Assembly: GCA_046351555.1 (NCBI GenBank)
Contig: JAXLYI010000007.1
Coordinates: forward strand, 124,001 to 188,000
DNA: 64,000 nt
DNA from: CAISKJ01 sp046351555
GTDB lineage: Bacteria; Myxococcota_A; Polyangia; Polyangiales; Ga0077539
Direction of reading: 5' to 3'
A program made the position numbers and the translations under genes. The notes under the pieces were generated by a model. The model did not search any database and was not told the origin of the DNA. It saw nothing but the letters and a program-made list of their open reading frames with translations. Shown here piece after piece: positions 35,637 through 43,713 of this stretch. Each line of letters opens with the position of its first letter. The stretch's first letter is position 1.

Positions 35637-36635
35637 TCAGGCGGGGACGGCGATGCGGGCGAGGGCCTCCATCACGAACTCCCGGCCCGCGCGGGCGTCG
35701 GCGAGCAGCACGCGGTGGCCGAGCACGTCGGGCGCGGTCACCTGCACGTCCTCGGCGGTGGCGTAGTCCCGGCCGCGGAGCATCGCGCGGGCCTGCGACG
35801 CGCGCATGAGCTGGATGGTGGCGCGCGGCGAGAGCGACTGGAGGTTGCGCGGGTCGGCGCGCATCGCGTGGATCACGGCCACCGCGTAGCGCTTGAGCTC
35901 CTCGCTGACGAAGACGAAGGGGACCGTCTTCTGCCAGGTGAGGAAGTCGTCGCGGGTGACCACCGCGCGCACGTCCTGGAGCGGGGGATCGGGCGCGAGG
36001 TGCATCGAGAGCATCTGCACCTCGGCCATCTCCGAGGGGTAGCCCATGGAGAGCATCATCATGAAGCGGTCCATCTGGGCGGCGGGCAGGGGGTAGGTGC
36101 CCTCCTGGTCGAGGGGGTTCATGGTGGCGAGCACCTGGAAGGGGGCATCGAGCGCGTGCGTCTCGCCCTCGACGGTGACCTGCCGCTCCTCCATCACCTC
36201 GAGGAGGGCGCTCTGCGTCTTCGGGGTGGCGCGGTTGATCTCGTCGGCCAGGAGGATGTTGGTGAAGACGGGCCCCGGCTGAAACTCGAAGGCCTTGCGC
36301 CGCATGTCGAACACGTTGGCGCCCGACACGTCCATCGGCAGCAGGTCGGGGGTGAACTGGATCCGCTTGAACACGCAGCCCACGCTGGCCGCGATGCTCT
36401 TGGCGAGCATGGTCTTGCCGACGCCGGGCACGTCCTTGAGGAGCACGTGGCCGCGCGCGCTCATCGCGACGAGCACGCGGGCGACGACGTCGTCCTTGCC
36501 GACGATGACGCGGCGGACGCTCTCCATCACCCGGTCGAACTGGGCGCGGACGTCGGCGATGGTGCGGGCGAGCTCGTCGCGCGGGGCCTGCTGCGCCGGC
36601 GGCTGCGGGAGGAGGGGGTTGGGCTGCATGGTCAC
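35637..36635 (-). CDS. moxR: MoxR-family AAA+ ATPase
   Basis: A 332-residue protein. Walker A is KDVPGVGKTMLA, Walker B is ILLADEINRA, sensor 1 is ATMNPLDQEG, and an arginine-finger region follows. SPRATIQLMRASQARAMLRGRDYATAEDV is the conserved MoxR C-terminal lid. It acts as a chaperone-type ATPase on its DUF58 partner. The start could be ATG 36635 or 36629. It sits 10 bases after the zinc-ribbon/TerB-like gene. Confidence 0.95.
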   Translation of the reverse strand: MTMQPNPLLPQPPAQQAPRDELARTIADVRAQFDRVMESVRRVIVGKDDVVARVLVAMSARGHVLLKDVPGVGKTMLAKSIAASVGCVFKRIQFTPDLLPMDVSGANVFDMRRKAFEFQPGPVFTNILLADEINRATPKTQSALLEVMEERQVTVEGETHALDAPFQVLATMNPLDQEGTYPLPAAQMDRFMMMLSMGYPSEMAEVQMLSMHLAPDPPLQDVRAVVTRDDFLTWQKTVPFVFVSEELKRYAVAVIHAMRADPRNLQSLSPRATIQLMRASQARAMLRGRDYATAEDVQVTAPDVLGHRVLLADARAGREFVMEALARIAVPA

Positions 36636-36645
36636 TCGTCGGGGT

Positions 36646-37635
36646 TCAGGGCTCGCGCGGCGCCAGGAAGAAGGACCGCACGCGGCGGAAGAAGCGCTGG
36701 AAGTCCGTGGCGTACTGGGCCTTGTAGCGCTCGAGCCAGACGTCGACGTCGTCCTGCGGGATGGCCCACGCGGTGGCGTACGACTCGATGATGCGGAGCT
36801 CGCTCGGGTCGGCCACGCCGTCGACGCACGCGAGCTGGGTCATGAGCTCGATCACCTCGGCGCGGCGCGCGGGCGGGATGCGCGCGGCCACCTCCATCGG
36901 GCGGTGCACGCGCAGCTCGTCGGGCCGCAGCGGGTCGAGCTTCTCGGCCGCGAGGAAGCGGTCGAGGAACGCCGTCTCCCGCGGGTCGTGGCGCCCGTCG
37001 GCGGCGAGCACGCTCACCAGCGCGTGGAGGATCGCGCGCGGGTCGTGGCGCACCTCGTGGTCGCGCGGCGGCGGCTTCGACGGGTGCTTCGGCGGGTGGT
37101 TGGTGTTGCGCGCCGAGCCCGCGCCGCGCGGCGGACCACCCTGCTGGAAGAGCGAGAAGAGCACGTCGAAGCCCGTCTCGACGCGCTCGCCCCGCGTGAC
37201 GGCGGCATGCACCTGGTCGGCCGTCTTGCCGAGGAAATTGAGCGCGACGAAGTGGTCGACGCTGGTGTCGTCGTCCTCCGCGGCGAAGCGGGCGAGGGCG
37301 CGGTCGAAGGTGGCCCTGTCGCGCAGGTCGTCGGGGGCGCGCGTCACCTCGCGGCGCGCACGCGAGCCGCAGCGGGAGCACGCGCGGGCCTCCACCTCCT
37401 CGTCGAGGAGCTCGTGGCCGCAGCAGGGGCAGCGGCCCGTGCCCCGGTCGCGCACGCCCTGGCTGGCGGGGCCCTCGGCGACGGCGCCGGCCCACTGGCC
37501 CTGGCAGAGCCTGCAGCGCGCCTCGGCGGGGATGCCGAAGGCGCACGCGGGGGCGGCGGGGTCGTAGAGCTCGACGACGACCCCCTCGACGTTGCACGCC
37601 GAGCACTCGGTGACCAGTTCGAACTGCGCGCGCAC
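36646..37635 (-). CDS. Zinc-ribbon protein with TerB-like domain
   Basis: A 329-residue protein starting with GTG at 37635. The N-terminal half has three Cys-pair clusters (CSACNVEG, CRLCQGQW, CPCCGHELL...CSRCGS), i.e. zinc ribbons. The C-terminal half (residues ~185-325) is helical with LHALVSVLAADGRHDPRE and LACVDGVADPSELRIIES. These match the acidic D/E-x-x-x-D-x-x-E metal-binding pattern of TerB/DjlA domains. It lies directly upstream of moxR and probably regulates or scaffolds that complex. Further in-frame starts exist upstream, but TATACT (37649-37654) points to this one. Confidence 0.7.
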   Translation of the reverse strand: MRAQFELVTECSACNVEGVVVELYDPAAPACAFGIPAEARCRLCQGQWAGAVAEGPASQGVRDRGTGRCPCCGHELLDEEVEARACSRCGSRARREVTRAPDDLRDRATFDRALARFAAEDDDTSVDHFVALNFLGKTADQVHAAVTRGERVETGFDVLFSLFQQGGPPRGAGSARNTNHPPKHPSKPPPRDHEVRHDPRAILHALVSVLAADGRHDPRETAFLDRFLAAEKLDPLRPDELRVHRPMEVAARIPPARRAEVIELMTQLACVDGVADPSELRIIESYATAWAIPQDDVDVWLERYKAQYATDFQRFFRRVRSFFLAPREP

Positions 37636-37648
37636 GAAAGCGACGCGG

Positions 37649-37654
37649 AGTATA
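37649..37654 (-). promoter_or_regulatory. -10-like TATACT for the TerB-moxR-DUF58 operon
   Basis: Minus-strand TATACT (5 of 6 consensus) ends 13 bases before the GTG at 37635. It lies back-to-back with the divergent TACCAT at 37678. Confidence 0.5.
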
Positions 37655-37677
37655 CGCACGAACCCCGCGGCCGCCGC

Positions 37678-37683
37678 TACCAT
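37678..37683 (+). promoter_or_regulatory. -10-like TACCAT for the thioesterase gene
   Basis: TACCAT ends 7 bases before the ATG at 37691. No Shine-Dalgarno is present; a leaderless start is predicted. Confidence 0.45.
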
Positions 37684-37690
37684 CGCCGCC

Positions 37691-38167
37691 ATGAACGACG
37701 GACCCTCCCTCCAAGAGCGCCACGCGCCGAAGAACACCTGCTTCGGGTGCGGCCCGGCCAACGACAAGGGGCTGCGTCTCCGCAGCTTCCCCACCGGCGG
37801 CGACGGCGACGAGCTCATCTGCGTGTGGCGCCCCGAGGCGCACCACGAGGCCTTCCCCGGGATGCTCAACGGCGGCATCGCGGGCGCCCTGCTCGACTGC
37901 CACTCCAACTGGACCGCCGCGCACCACCTGATGAAGTCGCGCGGGCTCGACGCGCCGCCGTGCACGGTGACCGCGGATTTCCACGTCACGCTCCGCCGCC
38001 CGACGCCCACCGACGGCCCGGTGACCGTGAAGGCCCGCGTCGCCTCGGCCGAGGGCGACAAGGTGGTGGTCGACGCGACGCTCGAGGCCAACGGCAAGGT
38101 GACCTGCACCTGCCGCGGCACCTTCGTCGCCGTGCGCGAGGGGCACCCGGCGTTTCACCGCTGGTAG
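37691..38167 (+). CDS. Hotdog-fold thioesterase (PaaI-like)
   Basis: A 158-residue cytoplasmic protein. CFGCGPANDKGLRLR and GMLNGGIAGALLDCHSNWTA are typical of PaaI-type acyl-CoA thioesterases, where the HGG-like loop and the Asp in ALLD position the catalytic water. The canonical loop reads HGG and here it is NGG, so the first residue has changed. The rest (TADFHVTLRRPTPTDGPVTVKARV) matches the hotdog core. Substrate unknown. Confidence 0.88.
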   Translation: MNDGPSLQERHAPKNTCFGCGPANDKGLRLRSFPTGGDGDELICVWRPEAHHEAFPGMLNGGIAGALLDCHSNWTAAHHLMKSRGLDAPPCTVTADFHVTLRRPTPTDGPVTVKARVASAEGDKVVVDATLEANGKVTCTCRGTFVAVREGHPAFHRW

Positions 38168-38182
38168 AGGACGGGGAGGCGC

Positions 38183-38210
38183 CGCCGCCCCCTCACGCGA
38201 GGGGGCGGCG
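38183..38210. terminator. Perfect 12-bp stem hairpin between convergent genes
   Basis: CGCCGCCCCCTC, loop ACGC, GAGGGGGCGGCG. It sits between the stop codons at 38167 and 38224 and could terminate both transcripts. No T-run follows on either strand. Confidence 0.6.
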
Positions 38211-38223
38211 CGGGGCCTGTGGG

Positions 38224-40860
38224 TCAGGGCGTGAAGCGGATGCCGTTCATCGTGTTGACGGCGTTGGCGCGGTTGAAGGAGTGCTGCAGGCCCGCGCGGC
38301 CGTCGGGGCTCTCGATGCCGACGGTGGCCGAGTCGCCCGAGGTGCGGGTGGCCATCATGCCGGGGGTCAGCGTGCAGTAGTGGAGCTCGATGACGTTGGT
38401 GCCCTCGAAGAGCTTCGCCTGGAGGGTGAGCCGCGCCGTCTGGTCGTCGAAGACGGAGAAGCCCGTCCACTGGATGACGAAGCGGCGGTTGGGGGCGGCG
38501 CCGAGGGTGCGGGTGAGCACGCTCGACGCGGGCATGCCCATCGAGGCCCCGAGCGGGAAGAGGTCGTCCCAGAAGGCCGCGATGTAGCGGTTGGGGGCCT
38601 CGGTGTTGGGGATGCCCACGTTGCCGTAGGAGTTGGTGGGCGCGCCCATGAGGTTGGGCCAGAGCTGGATGAGCCCGTTGGACGACACCGAGTACTCGAG
38701 CTCGCGCTCGCCGTAGAAGGTGAACGCGAAGGGCAGGTCGAGGATGCCGGTGACCGTGTCGTCGCCGTTGACGCCCATGAGCGGGGCGCCGCCGGTCATG
38801 TCGTCGCAGGCGCGCGGGATCGAGCTCTCGGTGTACTCGCGGCGCACGTTGACGGTCAGCGAGAAGCTCCCGTTGGTGGCGTTGGTGTTGCCGCCGATCG
38901 CGAGGTAGACGGTGCGGTCGCCGGCGGCGTTGGTCCACGTCACCGACTCGGCGCCGCCCACGCCGTTGGCGTTGGCGTTGGCGAGGCACGAGGTGGCGCC
39001 GCAGGCGTCGAGCACGCGGATCACCGGGTCGACGCCCGCCGCGGCCGTGACGTTGGCGATGAGCTGGTTGCCCGCCGGCACGCGCACGGCGTAGTAGAGC
39101 ACCGTGCCGGTGGCGCCGGGGAGGCAGGCGCCGGTGGCGTTCTCGATGCCGGCGGCGGCGTTCTGGCTGGCGAGGGTGGCGCCGCTCATGACGGCGGTGG
39201 CGGCGCGGCAGGTGGTGTTGGCGGGCGGCGGCACGATGCGCACGGCGCCGTTGAAGGGCCCCGAGTTCGACGCGTCGTTGCTGCCGACGGCGACGTACAC
39301 CTCCTGCGGCGCGGCGGCGACGTTGAGCCAGCTCAGCGTCTCGAGCGCGCCGTTGCCCGCGCCGTTGGCCGACGCGAGGCAGCTCGTCGCCCCGCAGGCG
39401 TTGAGCAGCCGGATCACCGGGTCCCACATCCCCGTCGGGGTCGCGTCGAACTCCAGCGTCGCGCGCGACGGGACGGTCACCCGATAGAAGAGCGCCGTGC
39501 CCTGCGCGTTGTTGAGGCACGCCGTGTTGAGCCGGGTGGTGCCGAGGGAGGGGTTCTCGCCGGTGAGGGTGGTGCCGTTCATCACCGGGCGCGCCGTCGC
39601 GCACGCGGCGTTGGCCGGCGGCATCGGCGGCGTCGAGAAGGCCACCGACAGCGAGAAGGCGCCGCCCGCGAGGGGCGTCGAGCTCGCCACGCTGACCGTG
39701 ACGTTGAGCGGGGCGGTGCCGCGGTTGTCGATCACCTCCGAGGCCGGGGCGCCGGGCATGGCCGACACGCCGTTGGCGAGGCACGCGGTCGCCGCGCAGT
39801 TGGCCTGCGCGCGCACCACGGCGCGCCACGCGGGCGTGCCCGTCGGCGTCGCCGTCACGGTGGCCCGCTGCCCCGGCGGGATCGTCAGCGAGTAGAAGAG
39901 CTGGCCCCCCCACTGGTCGGTGACGCAGGTGCCGGCCGCGGCGCCGCCCCCGGTGGTGTTGCCCGTCACGGGCGCGGCCGCGGTGAGCGGCGCGGCCATC
40001 GCGCACTCGGCGTTGGCGGCGGGCGTGTACGACGCGACGTTGAGGGTGTACGCGCCGCCCGTGCCGCCCATGCCGTACTGGTCGACGACGACGTAGTAGT
40101 CGCCCGGGTCGACGACGCGGCGGATGAGCGAGGTGGTGGCGCCCGGCACGTCGTCGTTGCAGGCGAGCTCGCCCGTGGCGCTGTCGCACGCGCGGCGCAG
40201 CATCAGCACGGTGTCGATCATCGCGCTGGTGGAGAGCATCAGCCCGGTGCGGGCGGCGACGCGGATCGGGTAGATGTGGTCGGGGCCGCCGACGGCCGCG
40301 CACGCCATGTTGATGCGGCTCATCCCCGCGAGCGTGCCCATGGCGCTGTCGGTGGGCAGGGCGAGCGCGCGCTGCGTCGGGAAGGGGCACATCCCGCCGG
40401 CGTCGGGCGCGGGCGCGTCGGGTGCGGGCGCGTCGGGCGCAGGCGCGTCGGGCGCGGGCGCGTCCATCGACGGCGCGTCGGGTGCGGGCGCGTCGTCGGC
40501 GGCGTCGGGTGCGGGCGCGTCGTCGGCGGCGTCAGGCGCGGCGGCGTCATCGCCCGCGTCGGGCGCGGGCTCGTCGGTCGCGATGTCGAGTGCGACGTCC
40601 TCGCCGACGTCCTTGGGGGGCAGGGCGTCGTCGCCGACGTCCTCGGGGGGCGTCGCGTCCTCGCCCGCGTCGGGCGCCTTGGCGTCGTCGCCCGCGTCCT
40701 GCGCGACGTCCGGGACGCCCTCGTCGGGGCCGACGTCCGCGGCGAGCTCCGCGCCGGTGTCGCGCGGCGGCGTCGTCGGCGCCGGGTCGCTGCAGCCGGC
40801 CATCACCAGCCCCGGGACGGCGAGCGCCCAGGGCAACCAGTTGATCCGTCGCATCTCCAT
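38224..40860 (-). CDS. Large surface lipoprotein: Asp/Ala/Pro repeat stalk, PPC-like and NIDO-like domains
   Basis: An 878-residue protein. Lipobox VMAGC. Residues ~30-150 are an acidic Asp/Ala/Pro stalk with DAPAP repeats (40390-40560). Then come four or five repeats of ~105 residues, each opening with a Cys (NAECAMAAPL, NAACATARPV, NTTCRAATAVM) and holding ALFYRVTVP or VLYYAVRVP. This is the look of pre-peptidase C-terminal domains. The C-terminal ~200 residues (LPFAFTFYGERELEYSVSSNGLIQLW ... IAAFWDDL ... RRFVIQWTGFSVFD) resemble nidogen-type domains. The start is the ATG at 40860 (TACTCT 8 bases upstream) or 40854. It probably binds other surface structures. Confidence 0.78.
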   Translation of the reverse strand: MEMRRINWLPWALAVPGLVMAGCSDPAPTTPPRDTGAELAADVGPDEGVPDVAQDAGDDAKAPDAGEDATPPEDVGDDALPPKDVGEDVALDIATDEPAPDAGDDAAAPDAADDAPAPDAADDAPAPDAPSMDAPAPDAPAPDAPAPDAPAPDAGGMCPFPTQRALALPTDSAMGTLAGMSRINMACAAVGGPDHIYPIRVAARTGLMLSTSAMIDTVLMLRRACDSATGELACNDDVPGATTSLIRRVVDPGDYYVVVDQYGMGGTGGAYTLNVASYTPAANAECAMAAPLTAAAPVTGNTTGGGAAAGTCVTDQWGGQLFYSLTIPPGQRATVTATPTGTPAWRAVVRAQANCAATACLANGVSAMPGAPASEVIDNRGTAPLNVTVSVASSTPLAGGAFSLSVAFSTPPMPPANAACATARPVMNGTTLTGENPSLGTTRLNTACLNNAQGTALFYRVTVPSRATLEFDATPTGMWDPVIRLLNACGATSCLASANGAGNGALETLSWLNVAAAPQEVYVAVGSNDASNSGPFNGAVRIVPPPANTTCRAATAVMSGATLASQNAAAGIENATGACLPGATGTVLYYAVRVPAGNQLIANVTAAAGVDPVIRVLDACGATSCLANANANGVGGAESVTWTNAAGDRTVYLAIGGNTNATNGSFSLTVNVRREYTESSIPRACDDMTGGAPLMGVNGDDTVTGILDLPFAFTFYGERELEYSVSSNGLIQLWPNLMGAPTNSYGNVGIPNTEAPNRYIAAFWDDLFPLGASMGMPASSVLTRTLGAAPNRRFVIQWTGFSVFDDQTARLTLQAKLFEGTNVIELHYCTLTPGMMATRTSGDSATVGIESPDGRAGLQHSFNRANAVNTMNGIRFTP

Positions 40861-40868
40861 GGCGACGG

Positions 40869-40898
40869 AGAGTACCCACTAGAAGGCGCAGAACCCAA
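40869..40898 (-). promoter_or_regulatory. Promoter TTGGGT-N18-TACTCT before the 40860 start
   Basis: TACTCT (40869-40874 on the minus strand) ends 8 bases before the ATG, and TTGGGT is at 40893-40898. It overlaps the 3' end of the upstream gene. Confidence 0.45.
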
Positions 40899-42498
40899 GG
40901 CCCTCGAAGAAGTACCCGGCCGAATAGGCGGCCATCGCGTCGGCGGCCGTGGCGGTGAGGCGGTGGCGCTCCACGGAGGCGTCGGGCATGAGCTGGCTGT
41001 AGCGCGTGATCGCCACGGTGCCCGCGGGGCAGGCGGTGGTGGCGGCCACCGCGCAGCCCACCTGCGTCGCGCGCCAGCCGTCGCGGGTGAGCAGGTCGCG
41101 CTCGGTCGCCGACACCGTGAGCACGTAGTCCGCGCGGGGGAAGGCCCCCGGCGGCTGGACGAGACCCCACAGCACCGCGGTGTTGCGCGGGCACACGCCC
41201 GGGCCGTAGACGGTGAAGTAGCGCTCGTTCACGAGGGCGAGGCGGGGGACGTCGCCCTCGCCGCCGGAGACGGCCATGCGCAGCGCGGTCTCCTCCTCCG
41301 CGGTGGTGGTGAGCTCGTAGCGGCGGTACGCGGGCGGCTCGGTGAGCGCCCCCTCCATGTCGCGCACGCGGTCGATGCCCCAGCGCTTCACGGGGATGCG
41401 CGGAGGCACGGGCGGGCATCGCATCCCGGCGCCGGGGCAGCTCGTGAGGGGGCAGTCGTCGTCGGTGCAGCACGTGTCGGTGGGGATGCACTGCGCCCCG
41501 CAGAAGCGCCGGCCCGGCGCGCAGCCGCACTGGCCGCCGGGGCGCGGGCACACCAGGCCCCCGGCGCAGTCGCCGTCGGCGCAGCACGTCCGCTCGGGGA
41601 TGCAGGTGCGCGAGGCGCCGCAGAGACGCGCGCCGATCGCGCAGGTGTCGCCGCCCTCGCAGAGCGAGCCGGGGCGCGGGCAGGTGCCGCCGCGGCAGTC
41701 GGCGCTGGTGCAGCAGTTGCCGACGGGGATGCACATGCCGTTGCAGCCGCGGAGCCCGACGTTGCAGCCGTTGTCGTCGAGGCAGACGTTGCCCCGGCAG
41801 CGGTAGGGCGCGGGGCAGTCGGCGTCGCCGCAGCAGGCGTCCTGCGGGAGGCAGGCGGTGCCGCAGAGGCGCGACATCTCGAAGCACGCGCAGACGCCGC
41901 CGGGGGCGGGGCAGGCGCGGCCGCCGGGGCACGCGTCGCTCGGGCAGCAGGTGCCCGGGGCGATGCAGAAGTCCTCGCAGGCGCGCCACCCCGCGGGGCA
42001 GGCGAGGGCGCCGTCGGGCTGGCGCGCGTCGACGCGGACGGCGCTGTCGCCGGAGACCGGGAAGCCCCCGTCGGGCGTCGCGGGGACGTCGCCCGGGGCG
42101 CTCCCGTCGAGCGAGCCGTCGGCGCCGCCGTCGCGGGCCACCGAGCCGATGAGCGCGCCGTCGGGGGCCACCACCGCGCCGTCGGCGAGCGCGCCGCCGA
42201 CCACCGCGCCGTCGGCCGCGAGCACCGCGCCGTCGGCCGCCACCGTGCCGAGCACCGCGCCGTCGAGCGCGAGCGCGGTGGGGCCGCTGGCGTCGTCGGC
42301 GGCGACGTCGGGGGCGGGGGGCGCGTCGGCGGGGGCGAGGTCGTTCGGGGCCGTACGATCGCCGCCGACGTCGCGCGTGGCGTTGGGGACGTCGAAGGTG
42401 AGGGAGGGGTCGAGCACCGCGCCGTCGCCGCCGCCGCGGCAGGCGGCCAGCGCGGCGAGGAGCGGCAGGAGCAGCCGGGGTCGCGTCACGCGGCCCAT
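40879..42498 (-). CDS. Cys-rich lipoprotein with Asp/Ala/Gly stalk
   Basis: A 539-residue protein: MGRVTRPRLLLPLLAALAAC lipobox, then an Ala/Asp stalk (residues ~30-155) with repeats of the form DGAVLGTVAADGAVLAADGAV. Residues ~165-340 have about 40 Cys in CCxxxDC-type units (GTCCPSDACPGG, DACCGDADCPAP, NCCTSADCRGG, RTCCADGDCAGG, DTCCTDDDCPLT), a myxobacterial Cys-rich repeat pattern. The C-terminal ~190 residues form a mixed domain ending GLGFCAF. It lies just upstream of the 40860 gene on the same strand (18-base gap), so both may be made together. Confidence 0.75.
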   Translation of the reverse strand: MGRVTRPRLLLPLLAALAACRGGGDGAVLDPSLTFDVPNATRDVGGDRTAPNDLAPADAPPAPDVAADDASGPTALALDGAVLGTVAADGAVLAADGAVVGGALADGAVVAPDGALIGSVARDGGADGSLDGSAPGDVPATPDGGFPVSGDSAVRVDARQPDGALACPAGWRACEDFCIAPGTCCPSDACPGGRACPAPGGVCACFEMSRLCGTACLPQDACCGDADCPAPYRCRGNVCLDDNGCNVGLRGCNGMCIPVGNCCTSADCRGGTCPRPGSLCEGGDTCAIGARLCGASRTCIPERTCCADGDCAGGLVCPRPGGQCGCAPGRRFCGAQCIPTDTCCTDDDCPLTSCPGAGMRCPPVPPRIPVKRWGIDRVRDMEGALTEPPAYRRYELTTTAEEETALRMAVSGGEGDVPRLALVNERYFTVYGPGVCPRNTAVLWGLVQPPGAFPRADYVLTVSATERDLLTRDGWRATQVGCAVAATTACPAGTVAITRYSQLMPDASVERHRLTATAADAMAAYSAGYFFEGLGFCAF

Positions 42499-42540
42499 GA
42501 GAACCGAAGAGGGCGGTCGCGGTCCAGGGGGGCGCGGTGG

Positions 42541-42546
42541 TAGGGT
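42541..42546 (+). promoter_or_regulatory. -10-like TAGGGT before the 42558 start
   Basis: TAGGGT ends 11 bases before the ATG at 42558. It supports that ATG, and hence the frame break described for the gene. Confidence 0.4.
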
Positions 42547-42557
42547 CGCGGCCCGAG

Positions 42558-43596
42558 ATGGTCGACGCGGTACCGCCCGAGGTGCTCGCCCGCGCGGCGC
42601 TTCGGCACCGGGCTCATCAACGACACCTACCTGGTCGAGGGGGCCGACGGGCGCGCGCTCGTCGTGCAGCGGCTGCACCCGGTGTTCTCGCCGGCGATCC
42701 ATGACGACATTCATGCGGTGACGGGGCACCTGCGGGCGAAGGGCGTCGCGACGCCGGCGCTCGTCGCCGCGGACGACGGCGCCCGGTGGGTGGAGCACCC
42801 GCGCGACGACGGCTCGCCGGGCGTGTGGCGCGCGATGACGTACGTGCCCGACAGCGTCACGTGGGACCGCGCGCCCTCCGCCGCGGTGGCGCGCGAGGCC
42901 GGGGCGCTGGTGGCCACCTTCCACCGCGCGCTGGCCGACCTCGACCACGCCTACGTCGGGCGCAAGGGGCGGCCCCACGACACCGCGCGGCACGTCGCCG
43001 TGCTGGAGGAGAGCCTCGCCGAGCACCGCGGGCACCGGCTCTACGGCGAGGTGGCGCCGCTCGCGCGCGAGCTGCTCGACGCGCTGCGCCCGCCGCCGGA
43101 CTTCTCCGACCTGCCCGCGCGCCACGCCCACGGCGACCTCAAGCTGTCGAACCTCCTCTTCACGCGCGACGGCCGGGGGCTGTGCCTCGTCGACCTCGAC
43201 ACCGTCGGGCGGATGCCGTGGCCGCACGAGATGGGCGACGCGCTCCGCTCGTGGTGCAACCCCGCGGGCGAGGACGCCGCCGAGGTTCATTTCGATGTCG
43301 CGCTCTTCGAAGCCGCGGTGGGCGGCTACGCGGAGCGCGCCGGGGGCGCCGTGACGGCGGCGGAGTGGGGGCGCCTGGTCGACGGCGTGCTGGCCATCTG
43401 CCGCGAGCTGGCGGCGCGCTTCCTCGCCGACGCGCTGCGCGAGCGGTACTTCGGGTGGGACCCGTCGCGCCACGCGACGCGCGGCGAGCACAACCTCGCG
43501 CGGGCCCGCGGGCAGTGGCGCCTCGCGGAGAGCGTGCGCAACCAGCGCACCGCGCTCGAGGCCGCGGTCGCGCGCGCTTCGGCGAACGCGGAATAA
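42558..43596 (+). CDS. Sugar/aminoglycoside phosphotransferase-fold kinase with 5' frameshift
   Basis: An APH-fold kinase. The reading from ATG 42558 (MVDAVPPEVLARAA) loses its frame near 42597-42601, and the continuation FGTGLINDTYLVEG lies one base further on. GTGLINDTYLV and VVQRLHPVF are characteristic of the N-acetylhexosamine 1-kinase-like branch, where the family has GHINDTYLV and QRIN. The catalytic loop is HAHGDLKLSNLLF, and the metal Asp is in CLVDLDTVG. One extra C at the junction explains the break: a sequencing or assembly error or a real mutation. If real, the product would start at an internal GTG and lack the nucleotide-binding lobe start. Confidence 0.75.
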
Positions 43597-43691
43597 CCTC
43601 GTGGCAGCGTGCCGCGGGCGTCGCAACGCGCGTCGCGCGGGCCGCGGCTCGCGCCCACCGCGGGGACAGTGCGCAGCGAGCGGACGGCCCG

Positions 43692-43708
43692 CGACGCCCC
43701 GGGCGTCG
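43692..43708. terminator. Hairpin CGACGCC-CCG-GGCGTCG
   Basis: A 7-bp perfect stem with a 3-base loop sits 5 bases beyond the TAA of the minus-strand gene (43714) and downstream of the plus-strand kinase. Possible weak two-way terminator. Confidence 0.4.
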
Positions 43709-43713
43709 GGGCG

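Noticed and set aside
36295..42543. A 2082-residue plus-strand open frame and other giant antisense frames (17312-22237, 51388-55968, 21526-26418)
   Set aside because: They lie opposite well-supported genes, have Arg/His/Ala-only composition and poor third-base bias. They arise because stop codons are rare in such GC-rich DNA.
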